Part shown: positions 44,898 through 53,248 of the stretch, piece after piece
How the letters are laid out: each line of letters opens with the position of its first letter
Position numbering within the stretch: the stretch's first letter is position 1
Assembly (NCBI GenBank): GCA_963840055.1
Contig: CAWIXM010000003.1
Location: 66,149-130,148, forward strand
DNA: 64,000 bases
Origin: Rhodoplanes sp963840055
GTDB lineage: Bacteria > Pseudomonadota > Alphaproteobacteria > Rhizobiales > Xanthobacteraceae
Direction: 5' to 3'
Notes under the pieces: generated by a model
What the model was told of the DNA's origin: nothing
Databases searched by the model: none
Seen by the model: only the letters and a program-made list of their open reading frames with translations
Program-made: the position numbers and the translations under genes

Positions 44898-45809
44898 GTG
44901 AGCTTGCCGATGCGTCGCGTGTTCGTGACTGCTGACGTGTTCACCACCACGAAGGGCGCCGGTAATCCGCTTGCCGTGGTTCTGGATTGCGTTGGACTGA
45001 CGGACGCGCAGATGCAGACGATCGCGCGGGAGTTCAACATCTCCGAAACGACGTTCGTCTTTCCCCCGAAAGCCCCTGATCAGCCGGCTTCCGTGCGCAT
45101 TTTCACCCCGGTGCGCGAGCTGCCATTCGCCGGCCATCCCATGATCGGGACGGCGGTGGTCTTGGCCCAGCGGCACAAGATGCAAACAGGCGCTCAACTT
45201 AAACGAATGGTTCTCGAAGTGCCGTTGGGCCTGGTGGCAATCGAGGTTACCGACGATCCGAGCGGCGTCGCGTCGGCGATGTGCGCCGTTCCAAAGCTCC
45301 CGGTCATGCACAGCCCCTCGCCCACGGTCGAGCAGGTGGCGGCGGCGCTGTCGCTGTCGCCGTCGGATATCGACGTAGCCGAGCGGCCGGTCCAGACCTG
45401 GGACGCCGGCTATGCCGTCGTATTCGCAGCACTGAAATCGAAGGACGCCGTCTCGCGCGCGAAGGTCGATCTGTCGAAGTGGCCGTCAACGACGGAATTC
45501 GGTCGGCCGACGAGCATCTATCCTTACGCCGTAACTGGACGCAGCCACTTCTACGCACGCATGTTTGCGCCCACGATGGGCATTCCCGAGGACCCAGCGA
45601 CAGGAGGCGCTGCTGCGGCTCTTGCCGGGCATCTTCACGCCTGCGCCAAGCTGAGAGACGGCGTGCATCAATCCATCATCGACCAGGGCGTGGACATGGG
45701 GCGGCCGAGCCAGATCACGCTCGAAATGGAGGTCGCGCACGGGCAATTGAAACGCGTGCGCATCGGCGGCGCCGCCGTCGAGTTTCTGGCCGGTTCGTTT
45801 GAGCTTTAG
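44898..45809 (+). CDS. PhzF family isomerase/epimerase
   Basis: This 303-aa protein has the duplicated diaminopimelate-epimerase-like fold of PhzF. The catalytic Glu is in EFNISETTFVF (residue 50). RIFTPVRELPFAGHPMIGTA and the C-terminal DPATGGAAAALAGHL are family signatures. In phenazine biosynthesis PhzF isomerises dihydrohydroxyanthranilate, but isolated homologues like this one have unknown substrates. It starts at a GTG (44898) or the ATG at 44910. It follows the solute-binding gene by 31 bases and probably shares its transcript. Confidence 0.9.
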   Translation: MSLPMRRVFVTADVFTTTKGAGNPLAVVLDCVGLTDAQMQTIAREFNISETTFVFPPKAPDQPASVRIFTPVRELPFAGHPMIGTAVVLAQRHKMQTGAQLKRMVLEVPLGLVAIEVTDDPSGVASAMCAVPKLPVMHSPSPTVEQVAAALSLSPSDIDVAERPVQTWDAGYAVVFAALKSKDAVSRAKVDLSKWPSTTEFGRPTSIYPYAVTGRSHFYARMFAPTMGIPEDPATGGAAAALAGHLHACAKLRDGVHQSIIDQGVDMGRPSQITLEMEVAHGQLKRVRIGGAAVEFLAGSFEL

Positions 45810-45888
45810 TCGTGCCGGCAGCCGATGACGGCAGGCCTTGGCGACCTGGAAAGCCCTTGGGTGAACTCGAACGCCAGTGGAGGCGGCC

Positions 45889-47835
45889 ATGACCGACAGA
45901 AGCAGCGCAAGCCCTAAGCCCGCCAGCGGAACAACCAAGGCGGCGAATTCCAAGCTCTTGCAGGAGCTTCCCTTCGGCGACACGCAGGACTTCGAAGACG
46001 CCAAGAGCGGGTTCATCGCGCCGCTGCCGAACAACGGCGTGGTCACCAACGCCAAGGGCGAACCGATCTACGATCTGTCCAAGTTCACGGCGTTTATCGG
46101 CGAAGGCAAAGACGCGCCCGATACCGTCAATCCCGGCCTCTGGCGCCAATCGCAATTGCTGATGCTCGGCGGTTTGTTCAAAGTCGTCGAGGGCATCTAT
46201 CAGGTGCGCGCGGCCGACCTGTCGAACATCACCTTCATCGAAGGGCCCGACGGCGTCGTCGTCATCGATCCGCTCATCTCCGAGGAGACCGCGAGATATA
46301 CGCTCGATCTCTACTACGCGCATCGGCCGAAACGACCTGTGGTCGCCGTCATCTACAGCCACAGCCATGTGGACCATTTCGGCGGCGTGCGCGGCGTCGT
46401 CTCCGAAGACGACGTGAAAAACGGGAAGGTGAAAATCTTCGCGCCGGAAGGCTTCCTCGAGGCTGCGGTTGCGGAAAATGTCTTGGCCGGCAACGCGATG
46501 AGCCGGCGCGCGACCTACATGTATGGCAATCTTCTCCCGCATAGTCCCACCGGCCAGGTCGGCGCCGGTCTCGGGCCGACAACCTCGCTCGGCACCGTCA
46601 CCCTCATCCCGCCGACGGACGTGATCAGACAGAACGGAGAAAAGCGCAAGATTGCCGGACTGGACTTTGAATTCTGGATGGCGCCGGACTCCGAAGCGCC
46701 GTCGGAGATGTTCTTTTATATCCCGTCGATGAGAGCGCTGTGCACGGCCGAAGACGCGGTCCATAATTTGCACAACACCTACTCGCTGCGCGGCGCGAAA
46801 TTGCGTAACCCGCTGGCCTGGTCGAAATATCTCAACGAGGCGATCTACAATTGGGGCGACAAGGTCGAAGTCCTTTTCGCTCCGCACCACTGGTCAACGA
46901 TCGGCAATCAGCGCATCGTTGCGCACCTCAAGCACCATCGCGACCTCTATCGCTACATCAACGACCAGCCGCTGCGGCTCGCCAATCACGGATTCCGCAT
47001 GATTGAGATCGCCGAGATGCTGGATCTGCCGAAGTCGTTGCAGCAGGTCTGGTCGGCGCGCGGCTTTTACGGCAGCGTCAATCACGACTTGAAATCGACC
47101 TATGTGATGTATCTCGGCTGGTTCAACGGCAATCCCGCGACGCTGCATCAATACCCCGAGTGCGATGCCGCCGCGAAATACGTCGCGTTCATGGGCGGCG
47201 CCGACGCCGTCCTTGAAAAAGCGCGGAAGTCTTATGACGCCGGAGACTATCGCTGGGTCGCACAGGTCGTGGACCACGTGATCTTTGCCGACCCCTCCAA
47301 CAAGGCGGCGCGCGAGCTGCAGGCGGACGCCCTGGAGCAGATGGGATATCAGGCCGAGAGCGGTCCGTGGCGGAACTTCTACCTGAGCGGCGCCCAGGAG
47401 CTTCGAGAAGGCGTCGCGAAGCTGGGAGCACCCAACACGTCAAGCCCGGACACGCTGCGAGCGATGGACCTTGACATGCTGTTTGATTACCTGGCGATGC
47501 GGCTCAACGGTCCGAAGGCCGAGGGCAAATCGATGAAGCTCAATTGGAACTTCACCGACACGAACGAGCAGTACGTTTTGGAGCTTGCGAATGCCGCGCT
47601 CAGCCATCTTGCAGGCCGCCAGGCCGCCGACGCGGACGCAACGTTTTCCCTCACGCGGGAGAAGCTCAACGACATTCTTCTCGGGAAAACCAGCTTCGAG
47701 AAGGAGGTCGATGGTGGAAGCATTTCGGTGACCGGCGATGCCGGCGCACTCGGCGATCTTCTGTCGATGCTGGATACGTTTGATTTCTGGTTCAACATCG
47801 TCACGCCGGTGGAGGCATACCCTAAAGCAGGATGA
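45889..47835 (+). CDS. Alkyl sulfatase (SdsA1/BDS1 type)
   Basis: This 648-aa protein is a metallo-beta-lactamase-fold alkyl sulfatase. Zinc ligands are in YSHSHVDHFGG (His158, His160, Asp162, His163). CTAEDAVHNLHNTYSLRGAK and LFAPHHW follow in the catalytic domain. An alkylsulfatase dimerisation domain and a C-terminal SCP2-like domain complete it. These enzymes hydrolyse alkyl sulfates such as dodecyl sulfate. The N-terminus (MTDRSSASPKPASG) shows no signal peptide, so this copy is probably cytoplasmic, unlike SdsA1. GGAGG lies six bases upstream. With the two arylsulfatases it gives the insert an organosulfate theme. Confidence 0.92.
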   Translation: MTDRSSASPKPASGTTKAANSKLLQELPFGDTQDFEDAKSGFIAPLPNNGVVTNAKGEPIYDLSKFTAFIGEGKDAPDTVNPGLWRQSQLLMLGGLFKVVEGIYQVRAADLSNITFIEGPDGVVVIDPLISEETARYTLDLYYAHRPKRPVVAVIYSHSHVDHFGGVRGVVSEDDVKNGKVKIFAPEGFLEAAVAENVLAGNAMSRRATYMYGNLLPHSPTGQVGAGLGPTTSLGTVTLIPPTDVIRQNGEKRKIAGLDFEFWMAPDSEAPSEMFFYIPSMRALCTAEDAVHNLHNTYSLRGAKLRNPLAWSKYLNEAIYNWGDKVEVLFAPHHWSTIGNQRIVAHLKHHRDLYRYINDQPLRLANHGFRMIEIAEMLDLPKSLQQVWSARGFYGSVNHDLKSTYVMYLGWFNGNPATLHQYPECDAAAKYVAFMGGADAVLEKARKSYDAGDYRWVAQVVDHVIFADPSNKAARELQADALEQMGYQAESGPWRNFYLSGAQELREGVAKLGAPNTSSPDTLRAMDLDMLFDYLAMRLNGPKAEGKSMKLNWNFTDTNEQYVLELANAALSHLAGRQAADADATFSLTREKLNDILLGKTSFEKEVDGGSISVTGDAGALGDLLSMLDTFDFWFNIVTPVEAYPKAG

Positions 47836-47990
47836 ATTGATGCCGAATCGATTAATCTCTTGGCGTCATCGCCCGCGAAAGCGGGCGATCCAGTAAACAA
47901 TACCCTCTCCGAAATTACTGGATGCCCCGCTTTCGCGGGGCATGACCACCGGGAGTGGGATGATCCAAGAAGAATCATCCCGCCTTAACT
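47826..47990. repeat. Dispersed intergenic repeat, copy B
   Basis: A direct copy of the repeat at 43935-44106, starting GCAGGATGAATTGATG, with the core CGAAAGCGGGCGATCCAGTAA-like arm pairing with TTACTGGATGCCCCGCTTTCG. It overlaps the last codons of the alkyl sulfatase gene, so its first bases encode the KAG end of that protein. The hairpin can also serve as a terminator. Confidence 0.82.
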
Positions 47991-48014
47991 GGCAGAAGTT
48001 CGTTTCCGGCAGCG

Positions 48015-48422
48015 TCAGATCGCGGCGAAGGCGAGCGCGCCGGCGGATTCGAGCGCAAGCTCGTAGGTCACCTCGCCATTGTGCTCGCCGGCAAATTCGA
48101 AGCTGGTGATCTGGAACGGTCCCGTCACCGTGCCGAAGTCGGGAATGACGAGCTGATAGTTTTTCACCGCGCCGTCGAAAAAGGTTTGGCGCAGCAGCGC
48201 GTCGGAAGCGGCGTCCTTGAACAGGCCGCGCCCGGCGACCGACGCGCGCTTGACGCCCGCGCCGTCGAGCAGCTCGCGCCAGCGCTCCGCCGACTCCGCG
48301 TGCGTGATGTCCACCGTCTCCGCATTGAAAGCGAGCCTGCGCGAGCGCAGCCCCGCAATCGTCACATAGCTCGCCCCGTCATAGATCTTGACGAGCAAAT
48401 CCTTGCCTTTTTGCGCGGCCAT
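48015..48422 (-). CDS. GTA major tail protein, g9
   Basis: This 135-aa protein is a TP901-1-type major tail protein, the RcGTA gene 9 homologue that makes the tail tube. It has AAQKGKDLLVKIYDGASYVT, AGLRSRRLAFNAETVDITHA, FDGAVKNYQLVIPDFGTVTG and the end NGEVTYELALESAGALAF. It is the last GTA gene before the large insert; gene 10 is at 35787-36176. Confidence 0.94.
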   Translation of the reverse strand: MAAQKGKDLLVKIYDGASYVTIAGLRSRRLAFNAETVDITHAESAERWRELLDGAGVKRASVAGRGLFKDAASDALLRQTFFDGAVKNYQLVIPDFGTVTGPFQITSFEFAGEHNGEVTYELALESAGALAFAAI

Positions 48423-48442
48423 TTAAAGTCCTCCAAACTTTA

Positions 48443-48572
48443 CCTCGTCCTGAGGAGCGCGTAGCGCGCGCGTCTCGAAGGACGAGGCTTTTAGGTGAAT
48501 GGCTCGGGCGCCGCTTCGCGGCGCTCCTCATGGTTCGAGACGCACCGCTTCGCGGCGCTCCTCACCATGAGG
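48443..48572. repeat. Pair of dispersed hairpin repeats
   Basis: Hairpin 1 pairs CCTCGTCCT (48443-48451) with AGGACGAGG (48479-48487). Hairpin 2 pairs CCTCATGGT (48526-48534) with ACCATGAGG (48564-48572), with GCGCCGCGAAGCGG-like sequence in the loops. Repeats of this kind are scattered widely between genes in Bradyrhizobium relatives. They fill the gap between genes 8 and 9. Confidence 0.75.
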
Positions 48573-48580
48573 CTGTCTGA

Positions 48581-48991
48581 TCACTCAGGCTCGGTGACGG
48601 CGCGGAAGCGCACCAGCGCGTGGTAAGTGCGCCCGTCCGCCTCGCGCCGCACATCGGCGACCGCAAAGCGCAGATTGACCAGGCGGTGGCCGGCAAGCGC
48701 GAGCGGCGCATCGTCGAGCGCCTGCAACAGCGCGCCCGCGATCAGATGCGCCTCGCGGTGTCCGCCCTGGCGCGACCAGGCATGCAGCGTGAGCTGGTGT
48801 TCCTCGCCGCGATCGCTGCCCGTGGACCAGTCGATCACCCGCGCTTCGCCGATCGTTACGTAGGGAAACGCGGCGTTGCGCGGCGGCTCGTCATAGACAT
48901 GCGCGCCGCCGAGCAGCGCCAGCAGCGCGCCGTCGGCGACCAAAGCGGCATGGATCGCGCTGCGCAGCGCGACAGCGGCGGCGGTCGGCAT
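48581..48991 (-). CDS. GTA DUF3168 tail completion protein, g8
   Basis: This 136-aa protein is a DUF3168 member (RcGTA gene 8, tail terminator). It has ALRSAIHAALVADGALLALL, AHVYDEPPRNAAFPYVTIGE, a central WSTGSDRGEEHQLTLHAWSR and a C-terminal FRAVTEP. The ATG at 48991 matches the usual family start; the frame is open to 49048 but only through the GC-rich spacer. The spacer before gene 7 holds a palindromic repeat. Confidence 0.92.
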   Translation of the reverse strand: MPTAAAVALRSAIHAALVADGALLALLGGAHVYDEPPRNAAFPYVTIGEARVIDWSTGSDRGEEHQLTLHAWSRQGGHREAHLIAGALLQALDDAPLALAGHRLVNLRFAVADVRREADGRTYHALVRFRAVTEPE

Positions 48992-49077
48992 GGTGTGCAC
49001 TCGCACAATTGGAGGAAACGCCTTGCCGGGCCCGACCCGGCAATCCATATGCCCCCTCCGCGTCGCTGCGCGCCGCT

Positions 49078-49101
49078 CCCTCCCCCGCTTGCGGGGGAGG
49101 G
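49078..49101. repeat. Short GC-rich palindromic repeat
   Basis: CCCTCCCCCGC-TT-GCGGGGGAGGG, identical to the palindrome at 24455-24478. It sits between GTA genes 7 and 8 and could attenuate transcription. Confidence 0.75.
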
Positions 49102-49164
49102 TAAGGGAGGGGGATCGGGTCGCGCCGGCGCTCGCGCGCGCAGCGCTTCTTGGCGCACCAGATT

Positions 49165-49488
49165 TCAGTCCACCCGCTCTTCGGCGTGGATGTCGAGGAA
49201 ACGGCCGGAGCGGTCGTGCTCGCGCACGCTGACGATGCGAAACACCCGTGCGTCGAGACGCAGGCGATGCTGGGTCGTGATCGTCGGACCGGCGCGCACG
49301 CGAATGCGATGCGTCACCGTCGCGCCTGCGCTTTCGGCTTCGACATCGCCGCGCGCGGCCACCGGAGTCACCTCCGCCCAGATCGTGGCGACGTCGGAAT
49401 AGGCGCGCGTGACCCCGCCTGCGTCATCCGGCGTTTCCACCGGCGCCTCCAGCACGAGGCGGCGATTGAGGCGGCCCGGATCGATCAT
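49165..49488 (-). CDS. GTA head-tail adaptor, g7
   Basis: This 107-aa protein is a phage head closure / head-tail joining protein (RcGTA gene 7). Key stretches are IDPGRLNRRLVLEAPVETPD, YSDVATIWAEVTPVAARGDV and HRLRLDARVFRIVSVREHDR. Its start overlaps the stop of gene 6 (ATGA, 49485-49488), so it is translationally coupled. Length is typical. Confidence 0.93.
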   Translation of the reverse strand: MIDPGRLNRRLVLEAPVETPDDAGGVTRAYSDVATIWAEVTPVAARGDVEAESAGATVTHRIRVRAGPTITTQHRLRLDARVFRIVSVREHDRSGRFLDIHAEERVD

Positions 49489-50060
49489 AGCGCGAGCACC
49501 CGATAAGGCGCGATCAGGGCGGCGACGGTCGCCGGCATGCGCAGTGCGCTTTCGCCCGGCGCCCCCGCGCCGCGGTTCTCATACCAATGGGCGACGAGCT
49601 GGCGGATCGCCTGTTTCAGCGGCTCGGGAACATCGGAAGCGGTCGCGCCGTACCCCGCCTCGACATCGATCTCGATGCCGGCGACGGCGCGTCCCGGAGG
49701 CGGCAGCGCGTATGGCGCAAAGGCGATGACGCCCGGCGCCGCCGCGCCATCGATGGTAAAGGCCTCCGCATCGATTGCCTGCGCTGCGCCCGCCGAGTCG
49801 TAGACGCGCGCGGCCAACACCTGTCGCAGCGGCGCGGGATATGCCTCGATCCGTCCGCTCGCCGGCCAGGCGTCGCGCACGATGCGCCACGTCTGCGCAA
49901 TCAGCGCCCGGCGCGTCTCCTTTTCGATATGGGTGCGCGCGGAGGCGACAAGCGCCGCGATCAGCGCGTCATCGTCGTCATGCTCGACGCGCAGCCAGGC
50001 TTTCGCCTCGGCGAGCGACAGCGGCTCGACCGCCGGCGGCGTGAGGAGGATTGAGCTCAT
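49485..50060 (-). CDS. GTA head-tail connector, g6
   Basis: This 191-aa protein is a phage gp6-like head-tail connector. It has LTPPAVEPLSLAEAKAWLRV, DDDALIAALVASARTHIEKE, TRRALIAQTWRIVRDAWPAS, and the C-terminal half with LKQAIRQLVAHWYENRGAGA. It is the homologue of RcGTA gene 6 that sits between portal and adaptor. In canonical clusters it directly follows the capsid gene; here 3.2 kb holding a toxin/immunity module and an IS30 element intervene. Confidence 0.93.
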   Translation of the reverse strand: MSSILLTPPAVEPLSLAEAKAWLRVEHDDDDALIAALVASARTHIEKETRRALIAQTWRIVRDAWPASGRIEAYPAPLRQVLAARVYDSAGAAQAIDAEAFTIDGAAAPGVIAFAPYALPPPGRAVAGIEIDVEAGYGATASDVPEPLKQAIRQLVAHWYENRGAGAPGESALRMPATVAALIAPYRVLAL

Positions 50061-50348
50061 GGGTTATCCTTCGGCGCGCTGTTCCTTTGCGAGTGCCGCG
50101 CCGTTCGTCATCTGCCGCTCGTTCGGCAGTATCGATCGTCACCGCCGGGCTTGACCCGGCGGTCCATTTCGACTGCATGCCGTTGGGCGTAAGGTATAAA
50201 GCGAGCGTCGCGCTGCTCAGCCTAATTCGTTGTGAGGCCTCGATTATTCGCCAACTAGCCCTTGTATTGAAACGAACTGTTCATTCAATTCCTCGCAATA
50301 AAGCGGAAGAAGGCAGAACCGATGTAAACTGAACAGCGTCGCCCGCCG
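50061..50348. other. Intergenic region after the immunity gene
   Basis: A 288-base gap between the CdiI-like gene and connector gene g6. It contains CCGCCGGGCTTGACCCGGCGG (about 50140-50162), a short palindrome. The half nearer the immunity gene is less GC-rich than the GTA genes, in keeping with imported DNA. No gene is seen. Confidence 0.4.
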
Positions 50349-50624
50349 CTATTCCATCATGTCACGGACCTTTTTGAAAAAGTGACGATGTCCGCCTGGC
50401 CGGAAGTCATAAACCGGGCTGGTGCTGCCCCAAACATCCGCCAGTTCCTCGTCAGAATATCGGCCGCTCAACAGTTCATCGAGGAACCGCTTGAGATCAA
50501 CCTTCTCCTGAATAGGCAACACTTCGATGTTGTGCGCGATCCACTCATCGACTGATGCATAGTCTTCGTAGCCTCGCGGATAAAAAAACCCGGAGAACTT
50601 GTGGAATGCCCTAGGAGTGTCCAT
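50349..50624 (-). CDS. CdiI-like immunity protein
   Basis: This 91-aa acidic protein has the pattern of CdiI_2-type contact-dependent inhibition immunity proteins: FHKFSGFFYPRGYEDYASVD, EWIAHNIEVLP, LKRFLDELLSGRYSDEELAD and a C-terminal GGHRHFFKKVRD. It starts six bases after the stop of the RNase A-like toxin tip (50630), exactly where an immunity gene is expected. It should bind and neutralise that toxin in the cytoplasm. The gene is intact although the toxin is split by an IS. The family assignment comes from pattern recognition alone. Confidence 0.72.
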   Translation of the reverse strand: MDTPRAFHKFSGFFYPRGYEDYASVDEWIAHNIEVLPIQEKVDLKRFLDELLSGRYSDEELADVWGSTSPVYDFRPGGHRHFFKKVRDMME

Positions 50625-50878
50625 CCCTATCAGTACTTTCTTTTGTTGATCGGGAAGGCAGTTATGAGACGATAGGCGTTTCTGCGTTGGGGGTCATGTC
50701 GGATAACGACCCGAACGCCATAGGTCGAGCGGATATAAGGATCGGTGTCGACATCTGGCCTGAAAGCTTCCTTTCCCGTGCGATACCCGAACCGATGCTC
50801 CAATGTCTCCTCCAGCACTTCGCCAGCCGCGACACGATCCACCAGGGCCGAATTGGCCTGAAGGGTTTGATTCGCCCA

Positions 50879-52095
50879 TTCAACAGTGAAGTGCAACGGG
50901 CAGATTTCTGGCGCTGAAGAAAATCTCGCGAGGGGTTTGGTAGCCGAGTATCTTTCTGGGGCGAGAGTTGAGTTTGTCCTCGACCCTTTGGACATCGGCA
51001 TCGGACAAAATAGAGAAGTCGGAACCTTTTGGGAAGTACTGCCTGAAGAGGCCGTTAGTGTGTTCGTTGAGGCCGCGTTCCCACGAGTGATAGGGCTTGG
51101 CAAAATAGGATAGTGCCCCCAGCGAGGTTGCGATTTGGGCGTGAGAGGCGAACTCTTTTCCATTGTCGTAAGTGATTGTTTCGATTTGGTCAGCGAGCGG
51201 CAAAAGCACGCGTGCGCAGGCCTGCACGACAGAGTCCGCGTTCTTGTCCGGCAGTTTGGCGAGCTTGGTGTATTTGGAGGTTCGCTCGACGTGCGACATG
51301 ACAACGCCTTTGTGATTGGCGCCGATAATCGTGTCGGCCTCCCAGTCTCCGATGCGGATTTTTGCGGCGACAATAGGAGGCCGCTGATCGATATCGACGC
51401 GGTTCGGAATCAGCCCGCGCCCCGAATTCTTGCCCTTGCGCCTGTTGTATTTTTTGCCGCTGTGACGCAAGTGAAGATACAGCGTGCCCCCGTCTTTCTT
51501 GTCTTTCCAGACATGCTGATAGATGCGCTCGTGACTGATAAAGGCGACGCCATCCTTCGCCAGACGCCCGCTGATCTGATCGGGACTCCACTGCTGTTGC
51601 GTCAGTTTTTCTTCGATCAGCTCCACCAAATCTGGCGTTATTTTGCGCGGCTTGTCCGAGGCCTCTTGGCGTCTCTGCGAGGCCTTCTCGTGCGCTTGCT
51701 TGAAGCGATAGCCGCGCGCGCCGGTGTTGCGAACAAGCTCGCGGCTGATCGTCGACGGATCGACGCCAATTTGCCGCGCGATGTGGGCTTGCGAGTGGCC
51801 GCTTTGCAAGAGCGCGTAAATCTGGCAGCGTTGTTCGCAGGTCAGATGGAGATAGCCTTCGGGCATTTTTCCTCCGTGAGATGTGCTGTCCCACGCAAGG
51901 ATAGTCTTCCATCTGACCGCCAGAAAAACCGGCATACACAACATGGCAAAGTCTGGCGGGAGAAAACGTCGGCCTCAAGGGTGCTCGCTGCGCTCGCATC
52001 GTCTCCGGCGACTAAAGCCCTTGACCCCGACCCTTTCCCCCGCCACTCACTCCGCCATGCCGTCTATGCTGCCCTGTTGCACTTCGGATTTGAAA
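50879..52095 (-). mobile_element. IS30-family insertion sequence
   Basis: An element of about 1.22 kb with one transposase gene. Imperfect terminal inverted repeats are visible: TTCAACAGTGAAGTGCAACG (50879-50898) and, on the other strand, TTTCAAATCCGAAGTGCAAC (52095-52076). They share TTCAA and GAAGTGCAAC. The transposase stop lies inside the left repeat, and the right repeat lies inside the former toxin frame. A target duplication could not be settled by eye; IS30 elements usually make 2-3 bases. Confidence 0.85.
50880..51866 (-). CDS. IS30-family transposase
   Basis: This 328-aa transposase has the N-terminal helix-turn-helix of the IS30 family (LTCEQRCQIYALLQSGHSQA, HIARQIGVDPSTISREL) and a DDE integrase core. 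The core shows GDWEADTIIGANHKGVV with the first Asp, TYDNGKEFASH with the second, and HSWERGLNEHTNGLFRQYFP with the Glu. Length is normal and the frame is intact, so the element may be active. GGAGG lies four bases before the ATG at 51866. Confidence 0.95.
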   Translation of the reverse strand: MPEGYLHLTCEQRCQIYALLQSGHSQAHIARQIGVDPSTISRELVRNTGARGYRFKQAHEKASQRRQEASDKPRKITPDLVELIEEKLTQQQWSPDQISGRLAKDGVAFISHERIYQHVWKDKKDGGTLYLHLRHSGKKYNRRKGKNSGRGLIPNRVDIDQRPPIVAAKIRIGDWEADTIIGANHKGVVMSHVERTSKYTKLAKLPDKNADSVVQACARVLLPLADQIETITYDNGKEFASHAQIATSLGALSYFAKPYHSWERGLNEHTNGLFRQYFPKGSDFSILSDADVQRVEDKLNSRPRKILGYQTPREIFFSARNLPVALHC

Positions 52096-53000
52096 CGGCG
52101 AGTGATTAAATCGTTGGCTGACCGCACATCCGTGAAGGACCCTTCAGCAGGTTGAAAGCCATATAGTGTAAGACCGCGATAGTAATTTTTCCTCAGTTGG
52201 TTCAGCAGGTCAGCGTCGTTTCGTTCGATATGTTCCTTGATGTGCTGGAAACGTGGTTCATCTTCCAAAATTACAGAACTGCGTCGCCCTGTCTCATTCT
52301 GTGCATATTGTGCACCCGGCTTCCATTCGTTGTCGGGCGTCGCGTCCGACAGGACGCGCGGATCGTTGCGACCGCCGCCGGAGCCGCCTCCGCTATCGGT
52401 CCACTGCCCGCCGTCGGGATCGCCGACGGGAACGCGCGGCTGGTTGGGATCGAAGCCCGCCTTGCGGCAGGCGGCCTGAAAACGCGCGAAGTTCTTCAGG
52501 ATGATCTGCCAGCCGAGATCGGACGAAGTGAGCGGCGGCAGTCCGCGTGTTTTCCTGATCGCGTTTTCATAACGAATGACGGCGAGATGCACCCGCAGCG
52601 CCGCGAGGTCCGATTTCAGTTTCAGGATCTCGCGGTCCGACGGGCCGACACCGGGCGCCAGGGCGGACGCGCGGGCGAATCGTGGTCTGCCCGCATGAGC
52701 CGGCGCGCGAATAGCGGCCGGCGGCCGCGCATAGGCCCGCGCCGATGAGGAAACAGGTTCCGGCTCGCCCTCCGGACCATCCGGGTCGAACCGCTTCCCG
52801 TCCGGGTGAAAGAAGCGCGCCGCGTCCGGCCGCATGAAACGATGCGCGTCGGCCCGGATATGAAGATGCGCGTTCGGCTTCATCCAGCGGCGGCGCTCGC
52901 GCTCCGCCAACTCGTCGAACGAATAGGCCATTGCGTTGCCCGAATGAATTGAAAGGGCGGAGCCGCCGCCCATTCCAGCGTTGGCGCTTATCCGCGCTTT

Positions 53001-53155
53001 CCCTCTCCCCTCGCGGGAGAGGGTGACGCCGAGCGCAAGCGAGGCGGCGGGTGAGGGGGAGAGCCGCGAGAGGATGCGTCCTCGGTATGCCCCCTCACCC
53101 GGCACGGAATTCGCTCTGCTCATTCCTCGCCGCCCTCTCCCGCGAGGGGAGAGGG
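53001..53155. repeat. Two inverted REP-like palindromes in the capsid/toxin gap
   Basis: CCCTCTCCCCTCGCGGGAGAGGG (53001-53023) and CCCTCTCCCGCGAGGGGAGAGGG (53133-53155) are the same palindrome in opposite orientation, with GGGTGAGGGGGA and CCCCTCACCC arms between. They fill the 317-base gap between the capsid gene and the toxin start. No gene is seen there. Confidence 0.75.
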
Positions 53156-53248
53156 CATAATCGCATCCGCGCGTCGTGGCAGAGCTACGCGCGACCCATG
53201 AAGCGCGCAGCGCCCTCGGATCGATGGACGCCGCTTCGCGGCGCGCCG

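Larger units (their letters stand above)
50630..52931 (-). pseudogene. RNase A-like polymorphic toxin, interrupted by IS30
   Basis: The N-terminal part (52096-52931) begins MAYSFDELAERERRRWMKPN, with repeats of the type HRFMRPDAARFFHPD. A helical segment, the linker RVPVGDPDGGQWTDSGGG and the start of a toxin domain (IKEHIERNDADLLNQLRKN; EGSFTDVRSANDLI) follow. The C-terminal tip (50630-50878) continues the same domain: ANQTLQANSALVDRVAAGE, FGYRTGKEAF, STYGVRVVIRHDP, YRLITAFPIN. This is the bacterial RNase A-like fold of CdiA-type toxins. The IS30 at 50879-52095 splits it. It lies between the capsid and connector genes, with an immunity gene directly after it. Confidence 0.75.
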
